Positions 22,720 to 34,400 of a stretch of 64,000 nucleotides of DNA are shown piece after piece; position 1 is the stretch's first letter; each line of letters starts with the position of its first letter. The position numbers and the translations under genes are program-made. Under the pieces are notes generated by a model, which worked only from the letters and a program-made list of their open reading frames with translations, searched no databases and was not told the origin of the DNA. Origin of the DNA: Armillaria gallica (Eukaryota; Basidiomycota; Agaricomycetes; Agaricales; Physalacriaceae). Where the stretch lies: NCBI GenBank assembly GCA_037576215.1, contig JBANDB010000007.1, forward strand, positions 2,821,001 to 2,885,000. The letters are read 5' to 3'.

Positions 22720-23575
22720 CTACGTCTCTATAGTGGCGAGTCATCCGCTGTTAATGCACATGAGGCCTATTTCAACACAGGCCGCTGACACTGTAAGCGT
22801 CAAACTTATTATTAACGGACTTGTATTTTGGCCCAGGTCACAGACTGTGTCTTCGAGATACGTATTATTCTTAGGGATGGCCTTATTTCCTGATGTTGCC
22901 GAAAAAAATTCAAACAGAAATCGATGTCGTCGTAGGTAGTGACATACATACATTCACTGATCATGAACATCTTCCTTACGTCGACGCTCTCACCAAGGAG
23001 GTTTTACGGTGGAGCACCATCTGCCCCTGCAGGCATGAAATTCATCTACTTCACGAACCTTCCTCTAAAACTCTAGTTTCACAGGTGTCCCGCATCATGA
23101 CGTCCATGACGATATCCACACAGACAGCAATGGGAAACACATATTTCGTACCCAAAGATGTTCTCGTCGCAAATATCTGGTTAGCCGGTGTCTCTTCTGG
23201 TCCTCCGTCTTCATGACTGATTTACGCATTGGTGCCTGACAAGAAACTGACGCACACACTAACTTAATGGAATTTAATTTGGACTGGTTCATTCCCTCAG
23301 AGGGCAGGACACCTGGTGAGTTATGTTTTGGTTTTTTGGTAGACAATTCGTATCTTGTTTCTGTTTTGCCTCATCCAATATGCTTCTACTTACCCGACAT
23401 AAAATCTGTCAGGTAGCTTTTCGTCATCGATTTATCCTAGTGAGAATATGTCGCTTATTCTTTCCTAACAGGATTGCACCTCGCCAACGTGTCAGTCGTA
23501 TCGTGTGCGATGTCTCCAACAGTTTTCGATATACTCAAACACGTTGAAAATGGCGTCGTGGTGGAGTCTCCGGCC
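22720..23575 (+). pseudogene. Cytochrome P450 relic, C-terminal half
   Basis: Frames on the plus strand follow the usual fungal P450 order. A degraded I-helix region ends in MALFPDVAEK. Then KIQTEIDVVVGSDIHTFTDH and LPYVDALTKEVLRWS (the ExxR helix: E-V-L-R), then YFVPKDVLVANIW. After a gap comes LHLANVSVVSCAMSPTVFDI and HVENGVVVESP, the end of the protein. The heme-binding loop before LHLAN, normally FGxGRRxCPG, is degraded and its Cys codon is gone. Several frame changes and stops are present. P450s are membrane-bound haem mono-oxygenases, but this copy cannot be active. Its end abuts a dispersed repeat starting at about 23575. Confidence 0.75.
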
Positions 23576-24090
23576 GGCTCATTCTGAATCCCTGTCTAAA
23601 AACATTCTCACATATTTTTTGATGAGGTACTTGAAGAAGTCTTTTCACCATCTTCAGGTCTATGGCCGTTTGAATTTCGTTATTACATTCGATACGGGAT
23701 ATCCGATATCTATGGATCCTATAGACTCGATTCATTCTGACGTTCTCCGAGCATACAATGGGAGCTACAAGAACATACCTAGCCCTAGATGACGATGGAC
23801 CGCAGGGTTAGGTGCTAAGCTAACCGATTTCAGAACTACGGCAAGACGGAGGCTCCGGTGATAACTGATTAGGACTGACGGCGACTGATGTGAACTGACG
23901 TGTGAACGCCAGAGCCACGGCGATCGGTGGCGGCGGAATATGGTGCGTCTTAACACATCCTAATGTCTCTTTTCCTCAGGCACTCGGAGTCTTTTGACAA
24001 CCGAATATACAAGCTGGACGTGCGATTCTCGGTCCGACCAATTCCAGACTCGTCATATCTGCGTGCGACGCTGAGTACAGGCACTACTAC
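23575..24090 (+). repeat. Dispersed repeat R3, copy 1
   Basis: This block is homologous to 39355-39850 and, inverted, to 50885-51430. It starts near CATTCTGAATCCC and includes a stretch rich in GACTGACGGCGACTGA and related units. All three copies lie next to copies of the orphan gene family (20.9, 38.3 and 52.4 kb), suggesting they travelled together. No transposase is visible. Confidence 0.7.
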
Positions 24091-24467
24091 TCCTACCGAT
24101 CTCGATGGCAGAATGGGCGAATAGGGTCTATCCGGCCCGGGTTCTCGCTCTTCACACTATGGGGGTAGGAACGAGAAAAATGACTTTGGAGAACGTTCTC
24201 ACACATATTCTTGATGGAGATTTGAGAATCTCAGCGTGCAGCCAGTTCACATTCATGTTGCATTAATGACAATGGGGATTTATGTACAAACGATGCTGAA
24301 CATAAGCAGCAAAGGGTGTCATCCTTGACACCAACACTGTATAGCAATCAAAAAAAATGCGGCAGGGTAAGCTGAGAAAGTATTCGTTAAGCGCCGTCGC
24401 AACCTCTTGACAACGCTAGACTTTGTCCCACCACTTCCCACCGCTTCCCAGGCTGGGTCAGAGGAAC

Positions 24468-25454
24468 CTAATTCGAGTCCTTGATAATGGTATCATCCTC
24501 GACATCGTAGTTGGAAGAATCCTCGAATTCGGCCCATATTTCATTGTCGCCGCTGCTCACTATAGGAGATTCGGATGAAGTTGCCATAGAGGGACTAGAA
24601 GATGGCATAGACTTGGAGACTTCTGAGATACCTCCAACGCTATCCATGCTAGTTTCGACGGTCTCTATAAGTTTCCGGATGCTTCTGATTTGGACTGACA
24701 GAAGCTCACTAGCTGGGTTATTAGAAACTTAGAAGAACAAAGATTGACTTATAAAACATACCGAATGGCTTCTAAAGTGGTTATGTCGACACTTTCATTG
24801 TGAATACGACTGTAGTCACGTATAGCTTTCGCATTTCTCTGCTGCATTCCTTTGTTATAGGACAAGATCTTCACCAAAGCCGGACGAGATTTCTGGCAAC
24901 ATTGCATCAGAATCTGACGTAGAGAGAGAGCAGAAGTTTTTGCACCTGCACTAAATCAGACTGAGAAGATAAGAATTTAGATTTGACTGGTTCCAATAAC
25001 AGTCCTAAGCCCTTCTCCACCAGAGAACAGGAATTCAGGTCGAAATCTTCACCCAAGTCCAGGTCTAACCAAGGAGCATCCACATGGTTCTCTGCTATGG
25101 GAGGCAGAGAGGGTGGCACCTGCACATATTTCCCAGGTCCAATATGCAATTCCCCACTGGAATCCGATGTGGTAAGAGACGGTGGGGAAGGCATTCTGTG
25201 CACTATACAAGAGATGATAAGAGGGATTAAGGAGCGAGCAGAACCACAACCATACTTGTTATCGAATTAGATGATGAACCTGTAAACGGTTTGAATTTTG
25301 TACTCTGTGACAAATTGTTTGAACATCAACGCTCGGTATAAATCCGGGCTACGTAACGTACATTGGTGGACGATTTCTGCATGACGTTGAATCTCGAAGG
25401 ATTGTTGGGCCATTTCTGAAGCACATCTTGGAGGTTGTTCTTTGGACCAGACAT
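24468..25454 (-). pseudogene. Hypothetical gene with TGA and a microsatellite frameshift
   Basis: The frame starts MSGPKNNLQDVLQKWPNNPS (ATG at 25454). TGA at 25328-25326 follows IYTER, and the same frame continues CSNNLSQSTKFKPFTGSSSN into a GT-AG intron ending near 25206. Exon 2 encodes PSPPSLTTSDSSGELHIG and DAPWLDLDLGEDFDLNS. At a CT microsatellite (24925-24935) the frame slips: after QVQKLLLSL the correct continuation, RQILMQCCQKSRPALVKIL, is in another frame. After one more intron the last exon is Ser/Thr/Glu-rich and ends EDDTIIKDSN with a stop at 24468. The middle may be helical. I do not recognise the family; as written it is not translatable. Confidence 0.5.
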
Positions 25455-26209
25455 GACTGATAGATAGATGAATAACTGGACAAGGACGTATTGGTAACGC
25501 ACCGACGCTAGGCACGAAGTCTGTACTTCTTTTTCCATTGTGGCGGAAGTACATAGCATAGTATTCGCTGGTTGCCGGTGCTTTTGCTGTTCACTTCTTC
25601 GTTTATGGAAATATGATTTCCTCGGCTCAAAAATCTACGACTTCATGCAAAAAACTTCATGTAAAAAACCATCGATTTCTATGATAACATGGTCCAAGAA
25701 CAGGATCCTCCTTATTGATTCATCGCCACGGAACCCAACCATCCAGACCTAACGTGAACACGCTAAACTGTTGGCTACACTCTGACGCCTTCCCGAACCA
25801 AGAACTTGTTGAAGCTGAGGAAGCGAATCGTGTCACCATAAGCTCTGGAGGCCAATTTTGCACTGCATCACCATGAATGATCCATCTCTAGGGTTTGTTG
25901 ACCAAACAAGCGCGGGTTACGAGGTAGGCACCAAGCGCCCTTCTAGCGCTGTTGATAGAGATCCCCTCATGATACCTGACATCTCATATCAAACATCGCC
26001 TCTATTGAATCCATAGTCCCACATAATGATGCACAATGCACAAAGAGTCCACGTTCAGATGGTTTCGACGGAGTGTTTTGTACAGCAGCAGAACGTGCCA
26101 AAATGCCAGTGATCGAAAACTTGACTACGAGAACACCCGCTGACTCACTCCTACCTGCCTCTTTTGGACGTACTTCTCGACCACCATCATCGCCAATTTT
26201 GTAGTATAT
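25455..26209. other. No supported gene
   Basis: Divergent intergenic region between the minus-strand relic and the plus-strand F-box fragment. Nothing else recognised. Confidence 0.4.
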
Positions 26210-26539
26210 ATGCAGACAAGACGCTCTGCAAGGACGGCCGTGTCTTCCAAACGGACGAGTCTCGCTGGGGCACGAAGGCGAGTGTCACGGAGAATGGAAG
26301 CGAATTCGACGGCCTCAGCAAAGGTGCGCGATGATCACCTTTCTATATTTTATGTTCTAAATATTAAAGGGAATAGTAGCAATGAAGCTTAGTTCAGTGA
26401 AGCAAAGACAAATGAATACGACGGTGACATCAAAGCAAACAAAGGCAATCAAGTCTACCTAGACGAAACGGAAGAGAAATGGGAAGAAATGACGGGATCT
26501 GAGCTCTTACCTACAATGCCGCTGGATATCCTGTTCATG
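26210..26539 (+). pseudogene. F-box gene fragment, N terminus only
   Basis: MQTRRSARTAVSSKRTSLAG opens a basic leader. A GT-AG intron (about 26321-26369) leads to an acidic stretch that ends LLPTMPLDILFM, the start of an F-box (MPLDxLFEI). A TAG (26390-26392) interrupts the exon after NSSNEA. After the F-box start a GTGAGC donor follows, but I find no F-box second half downstream; kinase-tail sequence follows within 500 bp. This is probably the truncated head of an F-box gene fused by rearrangement to the kinase relic. Confidence 0.5.
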
Positions 26540-26989
26540 GTGAGCATTCCTATATTGGCATCGCTGCCAGGTGAAATTGAGCAGGGTAGATCTGTGCTGT
26601 GCTTGTGCCTCGAGACCTCATCAATCCATCACAAGTCGACAGGAATTCCTGCAGTACTCTGACAGCAAATGACGTATCGTTTGTATAGAAGGAGGTGACG
26701 GAAGCGGAAGGAGGAATGTCAATGGTAGACCTGTTATTTGGGAAATTGGTTTGCGACGTAAGTTGTTCTATTTGATATGTACGTACCTAACCCTTCTGTA
26801 TTAGATCTGCGATGGAACCTTTTGGAGATAACACTTCTGTTGACTGAACGCTTCGTCGATGTGCCTGCATGTCCCGTTCGAAGGAAAAGTACATCCGTGC
26901 AGTCCTCCCGGCTGCTATACTCGAGCTTACTATCCCTGTCAGCTTAATTTCTGTATCATGGTTAGAAGACATTTTCCCGACGTCAATGA

Positions 26990-29900
26990 CGATGTCTTGA
27001 GTCTTGTTCCGCTTACAGATGGTAAACCTGCATTCTTCCAAATGCATTCCGTTAATTACCCGGGCAGCAACTTACGATTATCGGCCAAGAAGTTTCTCAA
27101 GCACTCGTGGATGGTCTCGACGCAGAAACAAATATCAAACGGGGAGACAGCGACGAGGGCGGCAGATCGAAGACCATCAAGCACAACTATGATGAAGCAG
27201 TGCTCAAGGTGCAGGAGTGAAACGAGGGAGGCTTTGAAATGTTCGTCTGCAGGCTTCTCTCCACTATACACTTCTAACGAGCTGTTCTTTTAGCCGCAGC
27301 ACCCTCACCGTCACGTCCACCTTCGCCCGGTCGCTCCCCTACCGACAATTCATTCAAGCCATCTTTACCCACGTCTACGTCTGCTGGCTTAGGTCCATCA
27401 ATGTCAGCTCCATCGGCATGTAAACTAGGATCCGCTCCCAAAGCCAATGGAATAGGCTTAGTGGAAAAGATTCAACCTTTGGCGTTTGTCCTGCAGCCAC
27501 CAGAAGTACAAACTGACAACTGGGATGATGATTTCCTGGAAGAGATTTCTTTCACCAAGTTGCAAGGTTCGCCACAGCATGTCTTCTGCAGCTCGCATAT
27601 TTATAATTACTTCTTCGCCCTGGAGCGAACCCCGCCCGACGATGATAAGACTGAGACGGATGACAACCCTCAGACTATTCAACCAAATCGAAGTCCTGGG
27701 ACTAGCATCGTACCGTTAGCGAAAGCACCTCCCTCGGAAATGAAACCCATAGTGGAAGAACATTCCGACCTGGCAGACGAGAATGAGTTGGAGAATAAGG
27801 TCGCCAACTTCAAGGTGATCCTTTTATTACCTCCAGATGCCTTGTTGATAACAAGCGGCTTCGATGTCACAGATGAAGAACTCTGTCCGTAAAGGCCTCT
27901 TTCACCCAGACAACATCAAGACCTTTGCGTTATCTAATCCCGTTCCTGCGCCACTGAAGTCTGCACCAGAGTTAGCCAGGAGAAACTCGCGTCCTTCTCT
28001 CAGCCCAATTAGATTTCCGTCTGCTCCTCTTCCGGGACCGCCTTCTGGCACTATGCGAAGCTCTCATTCACGTTCGTCGTCGTTTTTTGGGACTATTGGG
28101 AGCAGTGGAGGATCATTTGGTCGCACGGAGGCAAAGCGGGCTCAGAGCACATCAGAGTTTGATAAGTATGCGAAGGGGGACGATGAAGATTATGAAGATG
28201 TCTTTGGCAAGCCAAATGGAAACAGTGGGTAATTCCGTAAAGGGTTGTGGGTACTTTGGACTGACCAACTGAGCAACAGCATTAGAGCAACCTATGCAGG
28301 CATTGCAGCTTAATACAAAGTTATCGAACAAGTCATGGGTTCGTGCTTTATCGCGTGGCATTTATCGTACCACTCATTTGTTGTTTAGTTAGGAGATGAG
28401 AACTCGGATGAAGAGGATCCATTCTCTGAGATCGATGAAGGTTTTGCAGAGGACGACCTGGAAGCGAACCTGCAGAGGGACAAATATGCTCGATTGTGCA
28501 CCCAAGTCAATCAGCCTATCGATGAACTCACACCTTCTGCACCCAACTTCCAATTGCGGGACGCATGCGATCAGCTGGTTTGTTACAAAAACTGACTTGA
28601 TACTATTGCTGTACTGATGATTATACTGATACAGCTTGGAATAATGGCTGATACTCCGGAGATGCAAATCCGGCTGGTGTTGTCCCACGGAATGCTTGCT
28701 ATCTTAGAGGTCCTCAAGGGCAAGTGCTCGAGAGACGACAACATCAAATTGTTGCAGATTGTTAATCTGGTGAGTCACGCATCTACTTTAACTGCCCGCA
28801 AGATGTTGATTGTTTTTTTTTAGCTTGTTACTGCAGATCTGGGTTTCCTCGAAAGTTTCTGTTTAATCGGGTGAGTGGACTCGCTGGCTGTGGTGTACCG
28901 TTCATTCTAGTTGTTCTAGTGGGATACCAGTCATGATGGGTATGCAACACATCTATTGCTTTCGGAGAAAGACTCATATTTGGCAGGTTTTACTTCCAAG
29001 AGGTACCCATCTGAGTGTCGGTTGGAGGCCTCCAATTTCATACAACTTCTGTGTCACACTTCGGTTCTGACCCTGCAGATGTTCATCTTGTAGGTTGATG
29101 ATGTCGAGACCGTAGATTTTTGCTTATAATTTTATTTAGGTGTCGAGGTCTGAAGGTGTCTGCTCGATGAAGACTGCGCAGAGCAAACCGAACTCATCGT
29201 CCACTCTTAACGGAATCGGAAGCGTGTTCGAGCTTCAAAGTCCCACAACGAAGAATGACTTCTGTCGAATGTTCATTCGAGAAGGGCTTCTTGACCCTCT
29301 TTCATCAGCGCTCCTCAACGTAATGGCCAACCGGGGAATGCCATCAACGGATATGAAGATGAAAATCATACAGATTTTATTAGTATTTTCACAGGTTTCG
29401 CAATCAGACATTCACATCCGCAATGCACTGGGCACGAGGAAGGTCATACGCCGTAAGTTCTGATGCTTCGAAAAGTTGAACTCTTACAAACGTTTTGACT
29501 GATAGGACTTCTACACACATGCGAACTGCTAAGAGCCAGAATGTCTCGTGTTAATGTTGAAGGCTGTGAAACATCTTTCCATGAATTCTACGCTCCTGGA
29601 CGCATTACAGAATGCTAACGCAATCGAAATTCTAGTTCGCATTCTGGATGAACAATCATCAGGTCCTCATAGCACAGTATGTGTTCTTGCTACCACTATG
29701 AAGTCATTTACTTACCTTGGACACAGGAAATGTCCAATCATATCTTCCAGACATGCTTCCATCTCTGCTGCCTCAACAAGTCGCGTCAAGAGGAAGCTGC
29801 ACAAGCTGGAATTATTCCTTGTCTCAAACAAGTTATAGAGATGAGTTCGCATTTGAAACAGTTCGCTTTGCCTATTCTCTGTGATCTGGCGAGCGCAGGG

Positions 29901-30717
29901 AAGAGTTGTCGTACATATTTATGGCAGCAAGATGGCCCGACAATGTATTTGAAGCTACTTGAAGATCCTTACTTCCAAGTTAGCGCCTTGGAATCCATTC
30001 TATCTTGGTACGGCATACTTCTCAAAGTCTTATCTTGCTGACCTCACAATTACGACAGGTTACAAGATGAAACTGCACGAGTCAGAGACAAGCTCATGAA
30101 GCTGGAGTCTATAAACTCCTTACTCCAATGCTTTGTTTCGGCAAAGGCAAATTCGTTCGAGAATCTCCTTGACCCCTTCTTGAAGATGACCCGACTCTCT
30201 ACACCCATCACTATCGCCATGACCAAGTCGTCCACCTTCTTCAAGTGGATCATCGACCACCTGGCACACAATATGAAAGCTGTGGTGCAGCTGAACCTCC
30301 TTCGCATTATGTGAACAGTCTGTGAAGTTCACCCCAATCGTGCCGTTCTCGTTGAAAATATGGGCTCTTGGGTATCGTGGAGAACCTCAGCCAAAGCGGC
30401 GGTGATGGTGCCGTGCTTGTCCGAGAATCGGCAAGAGAGATCGTGCCTGTTCTGAAGCCTGGGCTAAAGCCTGAGGCGAAAGGCACTGGATCTGAGTCTC
30501 CGAGGACCGTCGCTCCGAAGAAGACAAGAAGGACGGCGTCTGAAACCTCAGCAACTGTGTAGGCAACTGTGTATGGGCAGGGACTTGCAGGAAGCGGGTC
30601 TGCTACTGTGAGATTTGGTGTGCCACGTCCAAGTACGAAGAAGCCAGCTCAGGATCTAATGAGGCTGAATGAGATCCCGTGGAAGACAGACAGCGGCTCT
30701 GGAAGTCAGCTTTGAAG
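26990..30717 (+). pseudogene. Cdc7/SepH-type septation kinase relic without kinase domain
   Basis: The strongest family match in the window. Only the last bit of the kinase C-lobe survives (LRLSAKKFLKHSWMV near 27090). Then come a linker with NWDDDFLEEISFTKLQ and KGLFHPDNIKTFALS, DDEDYEDVFGKPNGN, DEEDPFSEIDEGFAEDDLEA, and an armadillo-like tail: ADTPEMQIRLVLSHGMLAIL, LNGIGSVFELQSPTTKNDF, ALPILCDLASAGKSCRTYL, LLDPFLKMTRLSTPITIAM. In fungi this kinase triggers septum formation in the septation initiation network. Lesions: kinase domain absent, frameshifts near 29162-29205, 29532 and 30360, and TGA at 30312 where family members have Arg (LLRI.RTVCEVHPNRA). A functional copy must exist elsewhere if the pathway is active. 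Confidence 0.8.
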
Positions 30718-31700
30718 TATTATTTGTATAACACTCCTTTTCCCCCACCCCTCTGCTATATCGTCGCATGGTTTTTCGTTCTTTATTTGGGTATCTGCAT
30801 CGTACTTAACCTCTCATTAGCATTCTTATTGAACACTCTCATTGCATATGGTATAGATATAATTATCAGATAGTCTAATACTGTGGAAAATGTAAGTCAT
30901 GGGTGAGACGAGAGAAACCAATCAAGTACTTACCAGTCAGTTTTCCTTTACTGTCAAATGGTACGAATGAATGGTATCTAGAATCCCGATACCAATGCCC
31001 TAGCACGGTCCTATGCCCCAACTCCCTGTGCGTTGGTGATGAAGTGGATATGCATTCCGTATTGCCTTGGATAGGCTTCCTGGTTCACTTCGATTTGAGG
31101 GAAGAAACCCATAGCCTCAGGTGGTAGACCCATGGACACGACGCCGGAGACTGAGCTGGGTTTGTTAAGATTGGAACCTGCGACGGGAAGGGCGAGGCCA
31201 TCGAATTCCCGAAGACGAGGCAGAACGAACTCGACAAGGGTGCCGATAAAATCGTACATGTTTTGGCCCTTCATTGTGACTTTTGCACCGATTGGAATCC
31301 CGGGCCTCAGCCATCCACCAACCTGCTTCTTTCCCTTCACGATTTGCACGCCCTCTACTATATGCTTCCCTCCACCACCATTCTCTGTCTCTCCCAAGAG
31401 TGCCCAGAGCGCCATCATCACACCAAGGACCTCGCTCTTGCTCATCATCACCTGCTTTATCATGGTGTGTATTTGAATCTTTTCCAGCTTCATCACATTT
31501 TCAGGTGATGAGGGTGGTGGTAGTTGTCGTCCTAGATGTGATCCACCGACGGGGGGATTTTTTCGGTATTTGAAGTAGGGATCTTCCGGATCGAATTTTA
31601 GTCGGATCTGTCGAGGTGGTGGGCGAGGACCACGCTCGTGGACGTAGGTCATGTACATGAAATCGTCCTGTAGCATGTTATAGTAGTGATCCTGAAGCAG
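30355..31700. repeat. Tandem segmental duplication, unit 1
   Basis: Holds the kinase C-terminal tail (plus strand) and most of the uL5m gene (minus strand). The same two pieces in the same order and orientation occur at 33225-34400. Confidence 0.85.
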
Positions 31701-31872
31701 CTTGGCGCGAATTGCCTCGTTATAATACTCGTGGGTGGAATGGGCAAGCTCATCCTTTTGTCTTTTGGAGGCCCTTTTTTGGCGTGGGTACCAGACCGAA
31801 CCGCGTTAATGAGGTTGCCTTGGTGTATTGGGTGACAGCCTCTACAATGGGCTTTACAGCCGTGGTGGCCAT
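31011..31872 (-). CDS. Mitochondrial ribosomal protein uL5 (L5/MRPL7-like), one-base frameshift near N terminus
   Basis: The body reads KGKKQVGGWLRPGIPIGAKV and TMKGQNMYDFIGTLVEFVLP, then RLREFDGLALPVAGS and FPQIEVNQEAYPRQYGMHIH with FITNAQ: the conserved uL5 pattern (IREGxPIGxKVTLRGxxMYxFLxxLI..LPRxRDF..GL..KE...FPEI). uL5 binds 5S/central-protuberance rRNA and the P-site tRNA; the long N-terminal extension suggests the mitochondrial form. The start is ATG at 31872 (MATTAVKPIVEAVTQYTKAT). At a run of six A (minus strand; T run 31775-31780) the frame slips: with five A the reading passes smoothly into KDELAHSTHEYYNEAI and then NMLQDDFMYMTYVH. The total length is 3n+1, consistent with one extra base. 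It is either a sequencing error or a broken gene. Otherwise intact, about 286 residues. Confidence 0.75.
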
Positions 31873-31948
31873 CTATATTTCATGAGCAAAAAGGGCAGCG
31901 TACAAGCATAATTTGTACCCTCCAAACTTTGATTCTGGACGAAGTTAA

Positions 31949-32879
31949 GGCAGATGGCAGTGGAAGGGAAAGTGCCGTCGACTTCCGAAGCAAACAGAGG
32001 CAGGTTTCTACACTGCCACCTATCGCAACCTCCAGAGTCCAGATTATGCCTTTATATACAACAAGCATATAATCGACAATTTGGAATCTAAGCCAGCCAG
32101 AGTATGCCATCTTCCCCAATGTCTGCGAAAAGAGAAGGGATACGAGGGTAAGAAGATGCGAATGTGTGGAAAATGCCAGTACATACGATACTGTGTACGT
32201 TCTCTCTGGCAATAACACTTATTTATTGACTTTTTCGTAGAGTGAGGCCTGTCAGAAATCCGATTGGCGTCGACGCAAAGTGTATTGCCCTGAAAAGTTA
32301 CGCTTCATCGATGGGAGCGCTTGGGTCGATGTATATAAGTTATTCAAGACGTACGATGCGTGCGTATTTCTAAAGACCTGTAGGAACATCGATGGATATT
32401 TGAATGGGCAGCTCTGGAAGCCCTCCGTGTACACACTATCGATGATCTCCTTCAGTTTTCTTCAGCTCGACATGATGTATGGTGACCTTGCTAGGCTTGG
32501 CGGACGGCCAAAACAGACCATGTTCTTATACAAGGCATCCATTACCCCATTTTCTGAAGCGCCGTGGCTCACGGATATGGAAGTTGATTTCAAAGAAGCC
32601 CAAGAGATCAGGGCCAATGGAGGAACCGGTAGAGCTTTTGCCTTCGTCTGTTTTCGATGGGAACGCGACGGGCGCATGATGGCATTTCCCTTGAGATTTG
32701 ACCTAACCGCCCAGCCGACACCTGGATATCAACATGTATCAGCCTGGAAATCCATTCTTTATGGTGTTACTACGGACGAACTGTCGCAGGACATATTGCA
32801 AGCAGGAACTATGGAGTCATCAATGGATCTGAATGATATGGATTTTGAAGACATGGAGATGACATGGAGACGCTTCTGA
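31949..32879 (+). CDS. MYND zinc-finger protein
   Basis: The open frame from 31949 leads through YRNLQSPDYAFIYNKHIIDN to the zinc finger VCHLPQCLRKEKGYEGKKM, MCGKCQYIRYC. A 46-bp GT-AG intron (32195-32240) is in phase, and exon 2 begins SEACQKSDWRRRKVYC. Cys/His spacing fits a MYND finger, a protein-interaction module. The C-terminal 200 residues (FIDGSAWVDVYKLFKTYDAC ... MDFEDMEMTWRRF) are uncharacterised. The start is not fixed: no ATG lies in the open part of this frame, TAA at 31946 closes it upstream, so a first exon must be spliced on (ATG at 31882 is one candidate). No lesion is seen. It lies between the two units of the tandem duplication, with its 5' end close to that of uL5m (divergent). 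Confidence 0.7.
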
Positions 32880-33229
32880 TGGTAAGCGAATATTTCTGCT
32901 CTACCTTGCGTTTCTGATAAGTCGTTTAGAATGTGTAGATGTCCAGGAGAATTTTGATCCAGGCCCCAGTAGTGGACTATTGTGTGGTACGCAGTAATGC
33001 ATCTTTTTAGAAGTCCCCCTTGGTTAATTCTTATGTGTTTCTAGTACATTAGCCAAAGTGGCGATTTGCACTTCTAACACATTGGAAGACTACTTATATC
33101 ACAAAAATATACTATATATTTTGATGCTTTGACGACGTTAGGACAAGCCTCTGAAGCTCATCGTCAGATAAGCTAATGGATACTGCCGTGTAATACTACC
33201 TACCTCCCTACCTCGTCGAAAGATATGGG

Positions 33230-33505
33230 CTCCTGGGTATCGTGGAGAACCTCAGCCGAAACGGCGGTGATGGTGCCATGCTTGTCCGAGAATTGGCGAG
33301 GGAGATCGTCCCTGTTCTGAGGCCCGGGCTAAAGCCTGTGGTGGAAGGCACTGGATCTCAGTCTCCGAGGACCGTCGCTCCGAAGAACACTAGAAGGACG
33401 GCGTCTGAAACCTCGGCAAGTGTGTACGGGCATGGGCTTGTAGGAAGTGGGTCCGCTACTGCGAGGTCTGGTGTGCCACGCCCACCGTACAGAGAAAGGC
33501 GGTAA
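33230..33505 (+). pseudogene. Second copy of the septation-kinase C-terminal tail
   Basis: MENLSRNGGDGAMLVRELAR and EIVPVLRPGLKPVVEG match the tail at 30375-30560 almost residue for residue, continuing with APKNTRRTASETSASVYGH. It has no upstream kinase parts and ends early at PPYRERR because of the inserted block; the original tail continues after it (near 33608-33690, LNEIPWQADSGSGSE). A duplicated 3' fragment, not a gene. Confidence 0.8.
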
Positions 33506-33967
33506 TTGACGTAGTAATTACTTAGTTACTCCCTTTGTTGTGTACATAATGTCTGGGACCGGCGTTCACTATGTGGACACTGCCATGTAATACTACCTAC
33601 CTACCCAAGTACGAAGAAGCGAGCCCGAGATCGAACAAGACTGAATGAGATCCCGTGGCAGGCAGACAGCGGTTCTGGAAGTGAGCTTGAAGTATATTTG
33701 TATAACACTTCTTTTTTCTCATCCCTCTGCTATATCATCGCATGGTATTTGTTCTTTCTTTATTTGGGTATCTACATCGTACTTAACCTCTCATTAGCAT
33801 TTTTATCGGCACTCTCACTGGTGACTGCATCTGGTATAGATATTATTATCAGATAGTCTAATACTATGGAAAATGTAAGTCGTGGGGTACCTAGCGAGCT
33901 TCCTTTACTGTCGGACGGTATGAATGAATGGTATCTATAATCCCGATACCAATGCCCTAGCACGGTC

Positions 33968-34384
33968 CTATGCCCCAACTCCCTGTGCATCGGTGATGAA
34001 GTGAATGTGCGTTCCGTATTGCCATGGATAGGCTTCCTGATTGACTTCGGTTTGATGGAAGCCCATAGCTTCAGGCGGTAAGCCCATGGACACGACGCAG
34101 GAGACTGAGCTGGGTTTGTTAAGATTGGAACCAGCGATGGGGAGGGCAATGCCGTTGAACTCTCGAAGAAGAGGTATCCCGGGCCTTAGCCAGCCACCAA
34201 CCTGCTTCTTTCCTTTCACAATTTTCATGCCCTTCACCGTATTTTTCCCTCCACCACCATTCTCCGTCTCCCCTGAGAGCGCCTGAAGCGCCATCATTAC
34301 AGCAAGAGCCTCGCTCTTGCTCATCATTGCCTGCCGTGCCAGGGCTATTATTGGATATCTTTGGTTGCAGACATATACATCCAA
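33968..34384 (-). pseudogene. Second copy of mitochondrial uL5, internally deleted
   Basis: RQAMMSKSEALAVMMALQAL, KGKKQVGGWLRPGIP and GSNLNKPSSVSCVVSMGLPP match the copy at 31011. The 25 codons from IGAKVTMKG to the end of EFVLP are missing, joining GIP directly to LLREFNG. This removes the most conserved rRNA-binding part. The N-terminal third is also absent. A pseudogene made by the tandem duplication. Confidence 0.8.
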
Positions 34385-34400
34385 TCCAAGATGAAGGAGC

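Larger units (their letters stand above)
33225..34400. repeat. Tandem segmental duplication, unit 2
   Basis: Repeats 30355-31700 with changes: an extra block of about 117 bp at 33490-33607 in the kinase tail, and a loss of about 75 bp in the uL5m part. A sequence near TGCCRTGTAATACTACCTACCT occurs both just before unit 2 (33183) and at the end of the extra block (33578). Confidence 0.85.
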
